A stretch of DNA of 64,000 bases from Opitutaceae bacterium (lineage in GTDB: Bacteria; Verrucomicrobiota; Verrucomicrobiia; Opitutales; Opitutaceae): positions 62,001-126,000 of the forward strand of contig JACKPU010000007.1 of NCBI GenBank assembly GCA_024233285.1, in the 5' to 3' direction. Below are positions 51,683 to 60,814 of the stretch, piece after piece. The position numbers and the translations under genes were made by a program. The notes below the pieces were generated by a model. The model was not told the DNA's origin. It saw only the letters and a list, made by a program, of their open reading frames with translations, and searched no databases. The stretch's first letter is position 1. Every line of letters begins with the position of its first letter.

Positions 51683-51848
51683 TGCCAAAAATCGGCGCAT
51701 TTTGGCGAACATCCACGGACCGAAAATGATCGCTCTCACTCTGAAAAAATTCAGCGAACAGTGACCTAAACATTGGCGAAAAAATCTGGGGATTCACCTC
51801 GAAGTATTGCTCCATCATCGGGGTCAGTTTCTTCGGCGTGGCGGTCAT
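51672..51848 (-). pseudogene. mutS: Orphaned native 5' end of mutS
   Basis: A minus-strand ATG at 51848, preceded by GGAAG at proper spacing, begins 'MTATPKKLTPMMEQYFEV'. The frame then runs into element sequence ('NPQIFSPMFRSLF...') and stops at 51672, giving a 58-codon chimera. Its first 18 codons match the start of MutS proteins and would join in frame to codon 'KRGLPEGT' of the gene at 7390. This fixes the insertion site and the original orientation. Confidence 0.9.
51793..51826. repeat. attR: 34-bp direct repeat, right copy (native mutS codons)
   Basis: Matches 7390-7423 at 29 of 34 positions. On the minus strand it encodes LTPMMEQYFEV of the original mutS start. Similarity ends abruptly on both sides. 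Confidence 0.85.
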
Positions 51849-51943
51849 CGGGTCTTCCACGCTCAAACAAAGCGGCGGCGGCGCAAAGCAAAAAGAATCA
51901 AGCGTCGGCTTGCGTCGGCTCGGTCGCGCATTTGGGTCGTGGG

Positions 51944-52729
51944 ATGAGCGTGGTTTTGTTTCATCGCGATCTCGGCGGCGCCGGTCATCGGCCGCTGGTG
52001 CTGCTGCACGGCATGCTGGGTTCGTCGCGCAACTGGCAGACGGTCGGGCGCGATCTGGCGGACGCAGCCCATGTGTATGCGGTTGATGCGCGCAATCACG
52101 GTCAATCGCCGCACGCCGAACCGATGGATTATCCGGCGATGATGGCCGACCTCCTGGCCTGGCTGGAGGCAAACACAAGTGGTCCGGTTGATTTGCTGGG
52201 CCACAGTATGGGCGGCAAAACCGCCATGATGCTGGCCTGCCGGCATCCGGATCGCGTGCGCCGGCTGATCGTGGTGGACATGGCGCCGCGGGACTACAAC
52301 TGGCCGGGCGGCCGGGCGGAATACACCGCCATGAAAGCGCTCGATCTGGCGACGCTTAAATCGCGCGCCGACGCCGAGGCGCGAATGGAGGGTATCGTCA
52401 AAGACTGGGCGATGCGGAAATTTCTCACGACCAATCTGGAACGCGATGATGGCGGCAACTGGCGCTGGATCATCAATCTGCCGGTGCTCAGCAAATCGCT
52501 GCCGATTTTGGAGCGAAACCCATTGGCGGCGGACGATCATTTTGACGGTCCGACAGTTTTCATTACCGGAGCCAAATCGAGCTACGTGCGCCCGGAGGAT
52601 CACGCGGCGATTGCCCGGCATTTTCCCTCCGCCCGAGTGAAAACCCTGGTTGAATCGGGACATAACCCGCACATGGAAACCCGCGATGCATTTGTGGCCG
52701 AAGTGCGCGCGGCCCTGGCGGCCGATTGA
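51944..52729 (+). CDS. Alpha/beta-hydrolase (esterase, YbfF-like)
   Basis: 261 residues from the ATG at 51944; the frame is open 57 codons further upstream, but that part overlaps the mutS remnant. Oxyanion region 'LLHGMLGSSRNW', nucleophile Ser88 in 'GHSMGGKTAM', and catalytic His240 in 'SGHNPHMETRDAF'. A soluble carboxylester hydrolase of unknown substrate. It was divergent from mutS before the insertion, with 95 bp between the two starts. Confidence 0.88.
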   Translation: MSVVLFHRDLGGAGHRPLVLLHGMLGSSRNWQTVGRDLADAAHVYAVDARNHGQSPHAEPMDYPAMMADLLAWLEANTSGPVDLLGHSMGGKTAMMLACRHPDRVRRLIVVDMAPRDYNWPGGRAEYTAMKALDLATLKSRADAEARMEGIVKDWAMRKFLTTNLERDDGGNWRWIINLPVLSKSLPILERNPLAADDHFDGPTVFITGAKSSYVRPEDHAAIARHFPSARVKTLVESGHNPHMETRDAFVAEVRAALAAD

Positions 52730-52772
52730 TTTTGATTCACACCGGACGGCCACCTGTTTCGCTCGGTGGCTT

Positions 52773-55700
52773 ATGCAGCTTTTGCAGACCGGTCCCCTCA
52801 AGTCCTGGCAATCCCCCGAAACGCTGTCGTTCAACCGGCTTCCCGCCCGGGCGACACTTTATCCCTATCCGACGGCGGCGTTGGCGCGGAAGGATGACCG
52901 CACCGCCTCGCCGTGGTGGCAGTCGCTCGACGGCGAATGGGATTTTCGCCTGGTGGCCAGACCCGAGGAGGTGCCGGCGGACTTTGTGCAGGCGGATTAC
53001 GCGACGATCGGCGCGGGCTGGGGCAAGCTGCCGGTGCCGAGCAATTGGACGATGCACGGCCACGACCGGCCGCATTACACCAATGTAATCATGCCCTGGG
53101 GCAATCAGCCGCCGAGCGTGCCGGATGAAAATCCGACGGGCCTCTACCGCCGCTCGTTTACCGTGCCGAAATCGTGGGCGGGCCGTCGCACCGTGCTGCA
53201 CATCGGCGGCGCCGAAAGCGTGCTTTATGTCTGGGTGGACGGCCAGCCGGTCGGCATGGGCAAAGACGCGCGGCTGCCCTCCGAATTCGATCTCACGCCT
53301 TACGTCAGCGCGGGCAAGACCCACACCTTGGCGGCAGTCGTGGTCAAATGGTCGGACGCAAGCTTCATCGAGGACCAGGACCAGTGGTGGATGGGCGGCA
53401 TTCACCGGGAGGTCTACCTCTATTCGCAGGCCGAATGCTACCTCGAGGACGTGTTCGCCCGGGGCGAGGTGGATGCGTCGCTGACAAAGGGCGCGCTGAA
53501 ACTCGAAACCCGACTCGGTGCGCCTGATGAGTGGGGTCAAGGCTGCAAACTGCAGGTGCAACTCTACGATCCGGCGGGCAAGGCCGTGCTGCGCAAGCCG
53601 CATGCACAGGCGTTTCCCACCGACAATTTCTGGATCAATCCGCGCAAGCGGCTCGCGTTTGAACTACCGGTTGCCCGACCCAAGCTGTGGTCGGCGGAGT
53701 CGCCGGCACGTTACACCGTGGTGGTCACGCTGCTGAATGCGCAGGGCAAGGCCATCGAGCACACCGCGACGCGCATCGGCTTTCGCCGCGTCGAGACGAA
53801 GCACCGCGAACTGTTGATCAACGGTCAGCCGGTGCTGATCACCGGCGTCAACCGTCACGATCATGACGACACGCGCGGCAAGGCCGTCACGCGCGAGGGC
53901 ATGTTGCAGGACGTGCTCGTCATGAAACGGCACAACATCAACGCCGTGCGCACGTCGCACTATCCCAACGATCCGTATTTCTACGATCTGTGCGACGAAT
54001 ACGGTCTCTACGTGTGGGACGAAGCCGACATCGAAGCGCATGCCTTTTATCACGACATCGCGCATGACAGCCGCTACGCGCCGGCCTTTCTTGACCGCGG
54101 TGTGCGCATGGTAGAGCGCGACAAGAACCACCCGTCCATCATCACTTGGTCGCTCGGCAACGAATCCGGCTACGGGCCGCACCACGACGCGATGACGGCG
54201 TGGATCAAGCACCGCGATCCGAGCCGCCCCGTGCACTATGAAGGCACGATTACCTTCGACTGGTCGCGCGGCCGCGCCGCGTCCGACTACGTCAGCCCGA
54301 TGTATCCCGAGATCGCCAAGCTGGTGCAGTGGGTGACGGATCCGAAGAATCCGGATCAACGGCCTGTGATTTTGTGCGAATTCTCGCACGCCATGGGCAA
54401 CAGCAACGGCAGCCTCGGCGATTATTTCGACGCGTTCGACCTACACCATGGCCTGCAAGGCGGCTTCATCTGGGAGTGGGTGGATCACGGCTTGAAGCAG
54501 CGCACCGCGGATGGCCGCGAGTTCTGGGCCTATGGCGGCGACTTCGGCGACGAACCGAGCGACAAAAACTTTGTGTGCGACGGACTGGTCTGGCCGGATC
54601 GCGAGCCGCACCCGGGCCTGTTCGAATACAAACATCTCGCCCAGCCGGTCCGCGTCGGCGTGAAGCATGCCGGCAAGGGCCGTTTCACGATTGAGAATCG
54701 CCGCTGGTTCACCGACCTGAGCGATCTGCGCGGCGAGTGGACTTTGCTGATCAACGGCGAGACGGTAGCCACCGGTGCGCTGCCCGCATTTCGCACCGCA
54801 CCGCAGCAGAAGGATGCATTCCGTCTCGAATACCCGGCCCTGGTTTTGCCGCCGGGCGCCGAGGTGCACATGACCTTCCGTTTCTATCAGCGCAAAGCCA
54901 CCGCTTGGTGCGCGGCCGGCCATGAAGTTGCCTGGCAACAGCACGCGGTGCCGGCCACGGCATTTCTGCGCCAGCGCACCGGACGCAACCCCGACCGTGC
55001 GGGAGCCCAGCCGGTGGTCGATAAAACCGCGGAGGGCTGGCGGATCGCGCTCGGCAGAGTGTCGTTCGCGGTGAATCGTAACTCCGGTCTGCTGACCGAA
55101 TTTCAGCGCGATGGCCGCACGCTGATTCAACGTGGTCCGCAGCTCAATCTCTGGCGCGCCGGCACCGACAATGACGGTTTGAAGCTATTCACCGAAGTGG
55201 GTTGGGGGCCCGCCAAACGCGCGCTGACACTCTGGCTTGAAGCGGGCTACGATCGGCTCGAGCTGACATCCAACCGGGTCAAGGTTACCCCTGCGGCTGA
55301 CCACGTGGCCATCGAAGTCGCCCAGCGCTGGTTGGCGCCCGGGGCGAAAAAGACCGTGCGCCACACCCAGCACTACCGGCTGACACCGGAGGGTCGCCTG
55401 ACGATGGCGGCCGAATTCCTGGTGGACAAAAAACTGCCGGAGCTGCCGCGCGTCGGCGTCTCACTGATCTTGCCGGCCGAGCTGGAGCAACTCGATTGGT
55501 TTGGTCGCGGGCCATGGGAAAATTACTCCGACCGCAAGCGCAGCGCCCTGTTGGGACGCTGGCAGTCAACGGTGACCGCTGATTACGTGCCTTACATCCT
55601 CCCGCAGGAATACGGCAACAAAACCGACGTGCGCTGGATCCGCCTGCATGACGGCAAGGGGCGGGGCATTCAGTTCAATGGCGCGCCGACCTTCGAAGCT

Positions 55701-55892
55701 TCGGCCAGTCATTTCACCGCGGCGGACCTGTTTGCCGCCAAGCACACGACTGATCTGCAGCCGCGGCCCGAGGTTTATCTGAACCTTGATTGCGTGCAGC
55801 GCGGACTCGGGACCGCCAGTTGCGGTCCCGATACGCTGCCTCAATATCGCATTCAGCCCGGCCGTTATGCGTTGAATTGCGTCATCAGCTGA
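52773..55892 (+). CDS. lacZ: Glycoside hydrolase family 2 beta-galactosidase
   Basis: 1039 residues, matching LacZ. An N-terminal sugar-binding domain ('GEWDFRLV', 'VPSNWTMHGHDRPHYTN'), a GH2 barrel with acid/base Glu464 ('GNESGYG') and nucleophile Glu536 ('CEFSHAMGNS'), and a C-terminal beta-galactosidase small-chain domain ('GPWENYSDRKRSALLG'). It hydrolyses terminal beta-galactosides. There is no signal peptide, so it is cytoplasmic. It lies 43 bp after the hydrolase and ends overlapping the convergent dabA stop by 8 bp. Confidence 0.92.
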   Translation: MQLLQTGPLKSWQSPETLSFNRLPARATLYPYPTAALARKDDRTASPWWQSLDGEWDFRLVARPEEVPADFVQADYATIGAGWGKLPVPSNWTMHGHDRPHYTNVIMPWGNQPPSVPDENPTGLYRRSFTVPKSWAGRRTVLHIGGAESVLYVWVDGQPVGMGKDARLPSEFDLTPYVSAGKTHTLAAVVVKWSDASFIEDQDQWWMGGIHREVYLYSQAECYLEDVFARGEVDASLTKGALKLETRLGAPDEWGQGCKLQVQLYDPAGKAVLRKPHAQAFPTDNFWINPRKRLAFELPVARPKLWSAESPARYTVVVTLLNAQGKAIEHTATRIGFRRVETKHRELLINGQPVLITGVNRHDHDDTRGKAVTREGMLQDVLVMKRHNINAVRTSHYPNDPYFYDLCDEYGLYVWDEADIEAHAFYHDIAHDSRYAPAFLDRGVRMVERDKNHPSIITWSLGNESGYGPHHDAMTAWIKHRDPSRPVHYEGTITFDWSRGRAASDYVSPMYPEIAKLVQWVTDPKNPDQRPVILCEFSHAMGNSNGSLGDYFDAFDLHHGLQGGFIWEWVDHGLKQRTADGREFWAYGGDFGDEPSDKNFVCDGLVWPDREPHPGLFEYKHLAQPVRVGVKHAGKGRFTIENRRWFTDLSDLRGEWTLLINGETVATGALPAFRTAPQQKDAFRLEYPALVLPPGAEVHMTFRFYQRKATAWCAAGHEVAWQQHAVPATAFLRQRTGRNPDRAGAQPVVDKTAEGWRIALGRVSFAVNRNSGLLTEFQRDGRTLIQRGPQLNLWRAGTDNDGLKLFTEVGWGPAKRALTLWLEAGYDRLELTSNRVKVTPAADHVAIEVAQRWLAPGAKKTVRHTQHYRLTPEGRLTMAAEFLVDKKLPELPRVGVSLILPAELEQLDWFGRGPWENYSDRKRSALLGRWQSTVTADYVPYILPQEYGNKTDVRWIRLHDGKGRGIQFNGAPTFEASASHFTAADLFAAKHTTDLQPRPEVYLNLDCVQRGLGTASCGPDTLPQYRIQPGRYALNCVIS

Positions 55893-58236
55893 TCGGCTGC
55901 CAACCCGCGGGGGCGTAACGTTTGACCGTTGCGCCCTCGATCGCCACGAGGTGAATCCACCCGTGGTCGAAGAGCTGACGCACCGCCGGATGCGCGTTCA
56001 GCACCGCCATGATCCGATCCGTCGGTGCCTCCACATAGACCGCCAGCCGGCGCGGTTCGTGCATGAAGCGGTGACCGTCATGGATGGACTGCCACGGCAG
56101 ACCGACGCGCAGATCGCCGGCGTTGCCTTCGACAACGCCCAGGCCGGCGGTGACATTGTGCAGCACCTTGTTGCCGCTGCCATACCGCTGCGGGTCGACG
56201 CGCGAGGCGTAATACTGCAGGTTGATCCAGCTGGCGACCACCACGGGCGCCGTCAGAATCAGGGTGAGCACGGCATTGTCGGTGTCCTGCTGCTGGTCGT
56301 AGTCGTGCAGGAAGACGCGCCCGCCCAGATTCATCCCGGCGGTGCGCGAACGGGGCGCGGCGATCAGGGCGGCATTGTTGGCCAGACCCCACTCGGGTCG
56401 CACTTCCGCGATGTCACCGGTCCGCCGGCACACATCAGCCGCAATATCGTCGGTCGGTTGCAGTCCCAAGGCCCGCGACCGTTCCTGCCGGGTGGAGTGA
56501 GTGGCCTGCGCCAAGGCGGCCTGCAAGGCTGCGAGGTCCGGCTGGTGACTGGCGGGCACGGCGGCGGCATCCGGCAGGATGACCTCATCCGTCGTGGTGT
56601 CGTGCAGTCCGGCCACGAACCACGTGTCGGCCGGCACGGTGATGCCGCGCTCCGCCAGTCCGGCCCGCACCGCGGGTTCATTCAAGGTATCGGCGGCGAT
56701 GCGCGCATTGATGTCACCGGCATGGCCGCCACAGGCACCGCAGTCCAGTGAGGACGCATACGGATTGTTCGCGCTGCGGCTGCCATGGCCGCAGAGCAGC
56801 ACGAGGCGCGCGTGGTTATGGTTCAGCCCCATGTTCTTCAAGGCGCCCAGTGCGAGATTGATCCGGGTCGGCAGATCCGCCGCAGCGAGTTTGGGGCGGT
56901 CCGCCGACGTGCAGACGGGGCGCGAATGCTGTTTCTTTTTGGCCAGACTGGCGGCGAAGAACGCCCCGGCGGCCTCGACGAAGGAGAAACACGACGCCGC
57001 GGAATGCTGGAAGGCCTTCCAAGCGCCGGCTTCGGCACGCCGCACGTTGCGCGTGGTCACCGCGGCATCATCGGCGCAATCCGTGCTCGCCACCGGTGGC
57101 ACCAAGAGCACCGGGCAACGCGCCCCGGGTGCGGGCGATTCGGGCCGGTGATGAGCGAGGGGAAAGCCGAAGAAGCCGGCGAACCCAATCGTTTGCACGC
57201 CCGGCAGCGCCGCCTCCAAGCTCCGCCGGAAAACCTCCGAGCGCACATCGATACAGAACACGGCTTGGGCGGGCGGGCGAGCCTCCCGGGGTGCCGGTTT
57301 CGCCGCGGCGAGCTGCCCGGCCAGTTGATCTTGCCACGATTTCTCGTAGGCGGATTGCCAGCGGCACAGTGCGTCAATCAAGCGGCGATTGAGTTGTGCG
57401 GCGGGCTGGTGACGCCAAGCCGCGCGGAGTGCGCCGTCCAGCACGCAGCCTTGGTAGAGGGCGGCATCATACGCCAGTCGAATGGCCAGCAATTCGAGCA
57501 GCGCATCATTGGTCCGCCCGCGGAGCGCGTCCTCCCGCACCTGATATTGCACCAGCCCGGCCCAGCCGGCGATGGTCATCAATTGCCGCGTAAAAAAGTC
57601 CGCTTGGTCGACGTTTTGCGGGTTCAAGACTTCCAAGCTGTGCTGGATTGCTGCCCGGGGGGATGAGGGGAGGGTGCGCACATAAGCGCGGAAACCCCGC
57701 AGCCCGGCGGCCTCGGGATTGCGATCGACCCCGGCTGCGGCCAACCAACCGGCATAAAGTCCTGCGCGGCGCCACGGGGAGGTCCAGGTGGTTTGGTTCT
57801 CGTCGAAATGCACGGCGCACCATTTCGAGATTTCCTCGGCGATGAACTGATGCCAGTGGGCGTGCGGGCGTTCGGCATCGAGCAGGTCGGCCACGGTGTT
57901 GATCTTGCACGCGCCAAACCCGGTTTCACCGGCGTCCCGCAACGCCGCCTCAAGGGACTCCGGCGTCCAATCAGGTCCGGCCGCGGCGGCCAGTTGGGCG
58001 GGCGTGATTTCACCTTGTTGATACGCGGTCAGATAATCACTGGCCTGCTGCAGCGGCACCGCGCCTTGGGTGCGGGAAAGCAGTTCGCAGGCCCGGGCAA
58101 AGGGCAGATCGGTCAGGCCGACGAAAGGATTCACCGCCACGAAATGGCGCAGCGGCCAGAGCGGGGGGACGCGTTGCAGCGCGGTTTGGAGGGCGACGTC
58201 GAGGGTCGTGGAATCGGATGCAGTCAAGGTGGGCAT
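55885..58236 (-). CDS. dabA: DabA: Zn-dependent subunit of the DAB inorganic-carbon accumulation system
   Basis: 783 residues of the DUF2309 family. Predicted zinc and catalytic residues match the beta-carbonic-anhydrase-like site of DabA: Cys328 and Asp330 ('FCIDVRSE'), His484 ('CGHGS') and Cys499 ('DCGACGG'), with the last two separated by 15 residues as in Halothiobacillus DabA. DabA/DabB form a cation-driven complex that hydrates CO2 to bicarbonate vectorially. It lies 13 bp after dabB on the same strand. No RuBisCO or carboxysome gene is nearby, so bicarbonate probably feeds carboxylases of central metabolism. Confidence 0.92.
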   Translation of the reverse strand: MPTLTASDSTTLDVALQTALQRVPPLWPLRHFVAVNPFVGLTDLPFARACELLSRTQGAVPLQQASDYLTAYQQGEITPAQLAAAAGPDWTPESLEAALRDAGETGFGACKINTVADLLDAERPHAHWHQFIAEEISKWCAVHFDENQTTWTSPWRRAGLYAGWLAAAGVDRNPEAAGLRGFRAYVRTLPSSPRAAIQHSLEVLNPQNVDQADFFTRQLMTIAGWAGLVQYQVREDALRGRTNDALLELLAIRLAYDAALYQGCVLDGALRAAWRHQPAAQLNRRLIDALCRWQSAYEKSWQDQLAGQLAAAKPAPREARPPAQAVFCIDVRSEVFRRSLEAALPGVQTIGFAGFFGFPLAHHRPESPAPGARCPVLLVPPVASTDCADDAAVTTRNVRRAEAGAWKAFQHSAASCFSFVEAAGAFFAASLAKKKQHSRPVCTSADRPKLAAADLPTRINLALGALKNMGLNHNHARLVLLCGHGSRSANNPYASSLDCGACGGHAGDINARIAADTLNEPAVRAGLAERGITVPADTWFVAGLHDTTTDEVILPDAAAVPASHQPDLAALQAALAQATHSTRQERSRALGLQPTDDIAADVCRRTGDIAEVRPEWGLANNAALIAAPRSRTAGMNLGGRVFLHDYDQQQDTDNAVLTLILTAPVVVASWINLQYYASRVDPQRYGSGNKVLHNVTAGLGVVEGNAGDLRVGLPWQSIHDGHRFMHEPRRLAVYVEAPTDRIMAVLNAHPAVRQLFDHGWIHLVAIEGATVKRYAPAGWQPIS

Positions 58237-58249
58237 GGTGTTGAGCGTT

Positions 58250-59770
58250 TCAGGATTGGACGGTCGGCGGATTGCTGGGCCACAGGCGCCCGAGCGCGCG
58301 ATTGGCCAGCGTGCCGAGGTAAAAGCCGTTCAGCGCGTGAACGTAGACGCGACGGGCCAGCGGATTCTCACCCGCGCGCCACAGCATCAGTTGGAAGACA
58401 AAGAGTCCGGCAAAGAGCGTCGTGATGGCTATCAGCACCAGGCCGGACGGCACGTAGTTGGTGGCGGGAATCAATCGCTCTGCGCCGGCGTGCAGCAAGA
58501 GGCTCAGGCCCACAACCCCCAGCGCGACGAGCAAACCCTGTCCCCAACCGCGCCAGCCGGCCGTGAGGGAACCGAAGCGGATGAGACCATAAGCGGCGGC
58601 GAAACCGGTGATGAGGGCGAATGGGGCGGCCACGTTGCCTTGGGTCACATGCAGTGCGGTCATCCCGCCGGCAACCAGCAGCGCGCTGCCCGCCGATCCG
58701 TAAACGATCGCGGATTGGCGCAGGGGAATCGCGGCCCGGGGGGCGGCCCCCACCGTGGAACCGGCGTTGAGAAAGGCGTGCGCCTTGTAGATCGAATGCG
58801 CCACGATGTGAATCAGCGCCAGGCCGGGGGCACCCAGGCCGCACTGCAAAATCATGAAGCCCATTTGTGCGACCGTGGAATAGGCCAGGGCGCGCTTGAT
58901 CGAAGGCTGGGTGAGCATGACGACCGCCCCGAGGCCGGCGGTGAGTGCGCCGATCAGCGCCAGTCCATTCATGACCACGGGCACTTGCACCAGCAGCGGC
59001 ATGACCCGAATCAGCAGGAATCCCCCGGCATTGATGATGCCCGCATGCATGAACGCAGAGACCGGCGTCGGCGTGTCCATGGTATCCGGCAACCAAGTGT
59101 GAAAGGGCAATTGAGCTGACTTGCACATCGCGCAGAGCGCGAGGAGCCCGGTCACCAGACCCAGGCCTTGGCCGTCGGACGCGGCGACTTGCGCATACAA
59201 CGCGGTCAATTCCAGCGTGCCGTAATCCCGATACAGCAAACCGGCGGCTGCCAGCAGCGCGACATCGCCGATCCGGCTGATGACGAATTTTTTGCGAGCG
59301 GCGAACCGGGCCGCCGGGCGGCCCGGATAGAAGAGCAACAATTGATGCAGGCACAGGCTGGTCGCCACCCACGCCGCCCAAAGCAGGAGCAAGTGTCCGG
59401 ACATCATCACCAAGAGCACGGAGGCGAGGGTGAGGTTCAACCAACCGTAGAATCGTCCCTGGCCGGGGTCCCCATCCAGATAGCGGCGGGAGAACCGCAT
59501 CACGACCATGCCGATGAAGGTCACGAGCAGGACCATGACAGCGGCCGGCAGATCCCAGCGGAGCACCAAAAGACCCGGGCCGGTAACCGTGGTCACTTCC
59601 ATCCACGGCCATCGCCAGGCGGTCGCGGCCAGGGCAAGCGCCAGGGCGCCGAACGCCGCGGCCGTGGACCCAAGCGCGCCGTGGCGGGCCGGCAGGGTCG
59701 GGACCAAGAGACCGGCGCAGGCCGGCAGGAGTGGGATCAACCAGAGAATCAGCAGGAATGCTTCGGACAT
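58250..59770 (-). CDS. dabB: DabB: NuoL/MrpA-like membrane subunit of the DAB system
   Basis: 506 residues, about 13 hydrophobic helices of the proton-translocating NADH-dehydrogenase/antiporter family ('LPFHTWLPDTMDTPTPVSAF', 'HAGIINAGGFLLIR', 'KRALAYSTVAQMGFM'). Lys and His of the proton channel are visible. It supplies the proton or sodium gradient coupling to DabA. First gene of the operon; the divergent LysR gene starts 75 bp upstream. Confidence 0.92.
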   Translation of the reverse strand: MSEAFLLILWLIPLLPACAGLLVPTLPARHGALGSTAAAFGALALALAATAWRWPWMEVTTVTGPGLLVLRWDLPAAVMVLLVTFIGMVVMRFSRRYLDGDPGQGRFYGWLNLTLASVLLVMMSGHLLLLWAAWVATSLCLHQLLLFYPGRPAARFAARKKFVISRIGDVALLAAAGLLYRDYGTLELTALYAQVAASDGQGLGLVTGLLALCAMCKSAQLPFHTWLPDTMDTPTPVSAFMHAGIINAGGFLLIRVMPLLVQVPVVMNGLALIGALTAGLGAVVMLTQPSIKRALAYSTVAQMGFMILQCGLGAPGLALIHIVAHSIYKAHAFLNAGSTVGAAPRAAIPLRQSAIVYGSAGSALLVAGGMTALHVTQGNVAAPFALITGFAAAYGLIRFGSLTAGWRGWGQGLLVALGVVGLSLLLHAGAERLIPATNYVPSGLVLIAITTLFAGLFVFQLMLWRAGENPLARRVYVHALNGFYLGTLANRALGRLWPSNPPTVQS

Positions 59771-59804
59771 GACGGCATTCTAGGGATCGCTTGCGTTTTA
59801 GTCG

Positions 59805-59816
59805 ATTACAGGTAAT
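59805..59816. promoter_or_regulatory. Candidate LysR operator between dabB and the LysR gene
   Basis: A perfect inverted repeat ATTAC-AG-GTAAT in the 75-bp divergent region. LysR regulators bind interrupted dyads containing a T-N11-A pattern in such regions. It stands 34 bp before the dabB start on its strand. Confidence 0.5.
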
Positions 59817-59845
59817 TGAACAAAACGTTAACTTAACTTAAACAC

Positions 59846-60814
59846 ATGGCCTTCCTCAATTATCACCATCTGCGCTACTTCCGGGCGATTGCCAGTGAAC
59901 TGAACCTGCGCCGGGCGGCGGAGAAACTGAATCTGTCGCCTCCGGCCCTGAGCATTCAACTCAAGCAACTGGAGGAAAGTTTGGGGCACGCGCTCTTCGA
60001 GCGGGGCAAAGGCGGCCTCAAACTCACCGCGGCGGGGCGGGTGGCATTGGATTATGCCGAGATCATCGGCCGGCACGGCGAGGAGTTGCTTGATGTGATG
60101 AGCCATCGCGCGCCCGGCGCCCGGCGCCAGATTCTGCGGGTGGGGGCGGTTGCGACCCTGTCACGAAATTTTCAGCTCGAATTCCTCCGGCCGGCGCTGC
60201 ACCGCAGCAATGTCGAGGTGGTCATTCGCTCCGGGTCCATGCGGCAGCTGTTGCTCTCGCTCCAATCGCATGAGGTGGATGTCGTCCTGTCGAATCAGGC
60301 CGCCCGGCGCGACGCGGGCACGGCGTGGCACGGGCATTTGCTGGCCGACCAGGCGGTCGGGTTGGTTGGGGCCCCGGTGTGGGGGCGCAAACGATTGAAA
60401 TTCCCGGATGATTTTCACGACGTCCCCGTGATCCTGCCGAGTGTCGAGAGCAGTCTGCGCACGGCATTTGATCAGATCGTTTCGGCGGCCAAGGTGCAGC
60501 CCCGCGTGCTGGCGGAAGTGGATGACATGGCGATGATGCGTTTGCTTGCCCGCGAGGGCGAAGGGCTCGCGCTGGTGCCTCCGGTGGTGGTCCGGGATGA
60601 AATCCGGCAAAAGGAGCTGATCAAAACCCACGACATTCCCGGCATCCACGAGACCTTCTACGCCATCACACCGACCCGCAAATTCCCCAATCCGTTGGTG
60701 GCGGAACTGGTGCACACCATGATGAAAGCCGGCGGTATTGCTCAAGCGCGGCCGCGGGGGAAAAGCAAAACGGCCGCCGTGCAGGGCAGCATCACCAAGC
60801 CGCACAAGGCGTAA
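59846..60814 (+). CDS. LysR-family regulator of dabAB (NhaR/CbbR-like)
   Basis: 322 residues. An N-terminal helix-turn-helix ('LNLRRAAEKLNLSPPALSIQ') is followed by a LysR substrate-binding domain. Divergent from dabBA, the classic layout for LysR control of its neighbour. Family resemblance is nearest NhaR-type ('YHHLRYFRAIASELNLRRAA'). The effector is unknown; CO2 or bicarbonate status is plausible. Its 3' end overlaps the convergent MFS gene by 73 bp. Confidence 0.88.
   Translation: MAFLNYHHLRYFRAIASELNLRRAAEKLNLSPPALSIQLKQLEESLGHALFERGKGGLKLTAAGRVALDYAEIIGRHGEELLDVMSHRAPGARRQILRVGAVATLSRNFQLEFLRPALHRSNVEVVIRSGSMRQLLLSLQSHEVDVVLSNQAARRDAGTAWHGHLLADQAVGLVGAPVWGRKRLKFPDDFHDVPVILPSVESSLRTAFDQIVSAAKVQPRVLAEVDDMAMMRLLAREGEGLALVPPVVVRDEIRQKELIKTHDIPGIHETFYAITPTRKFPNPLVAELVHTMMKAGGIAQARPRGKSKTAAVQGSITKPHKA

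Larger units (their letters stand above)
7390..51826 (+). mobile_element. Integrative mobilizable element with metal-resistance cargo, inserted in mutS
   Basis: About 44.4 kb bounded by a 34-bp imperfect direct repeat. The left copy belongs to the current mutS gene and the right copy to the orphaned mutS 5' end. A tyrosine recombinase lies against the left end, with paired TATACCC repeats inside both ends. It encodes excision and MobF relaxase functions but no VirD4-type coupling protein, VirB4-like ATPase or pilus genes, so transfer would need a helper element. Cargo is two metal-efflux blocks (Zn/Cd/Co and Cu/Ag). Exact crossover is uncertain within the repeat; the longest identical stretches are 11 and 9 bp. 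Confidence 0.88.
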
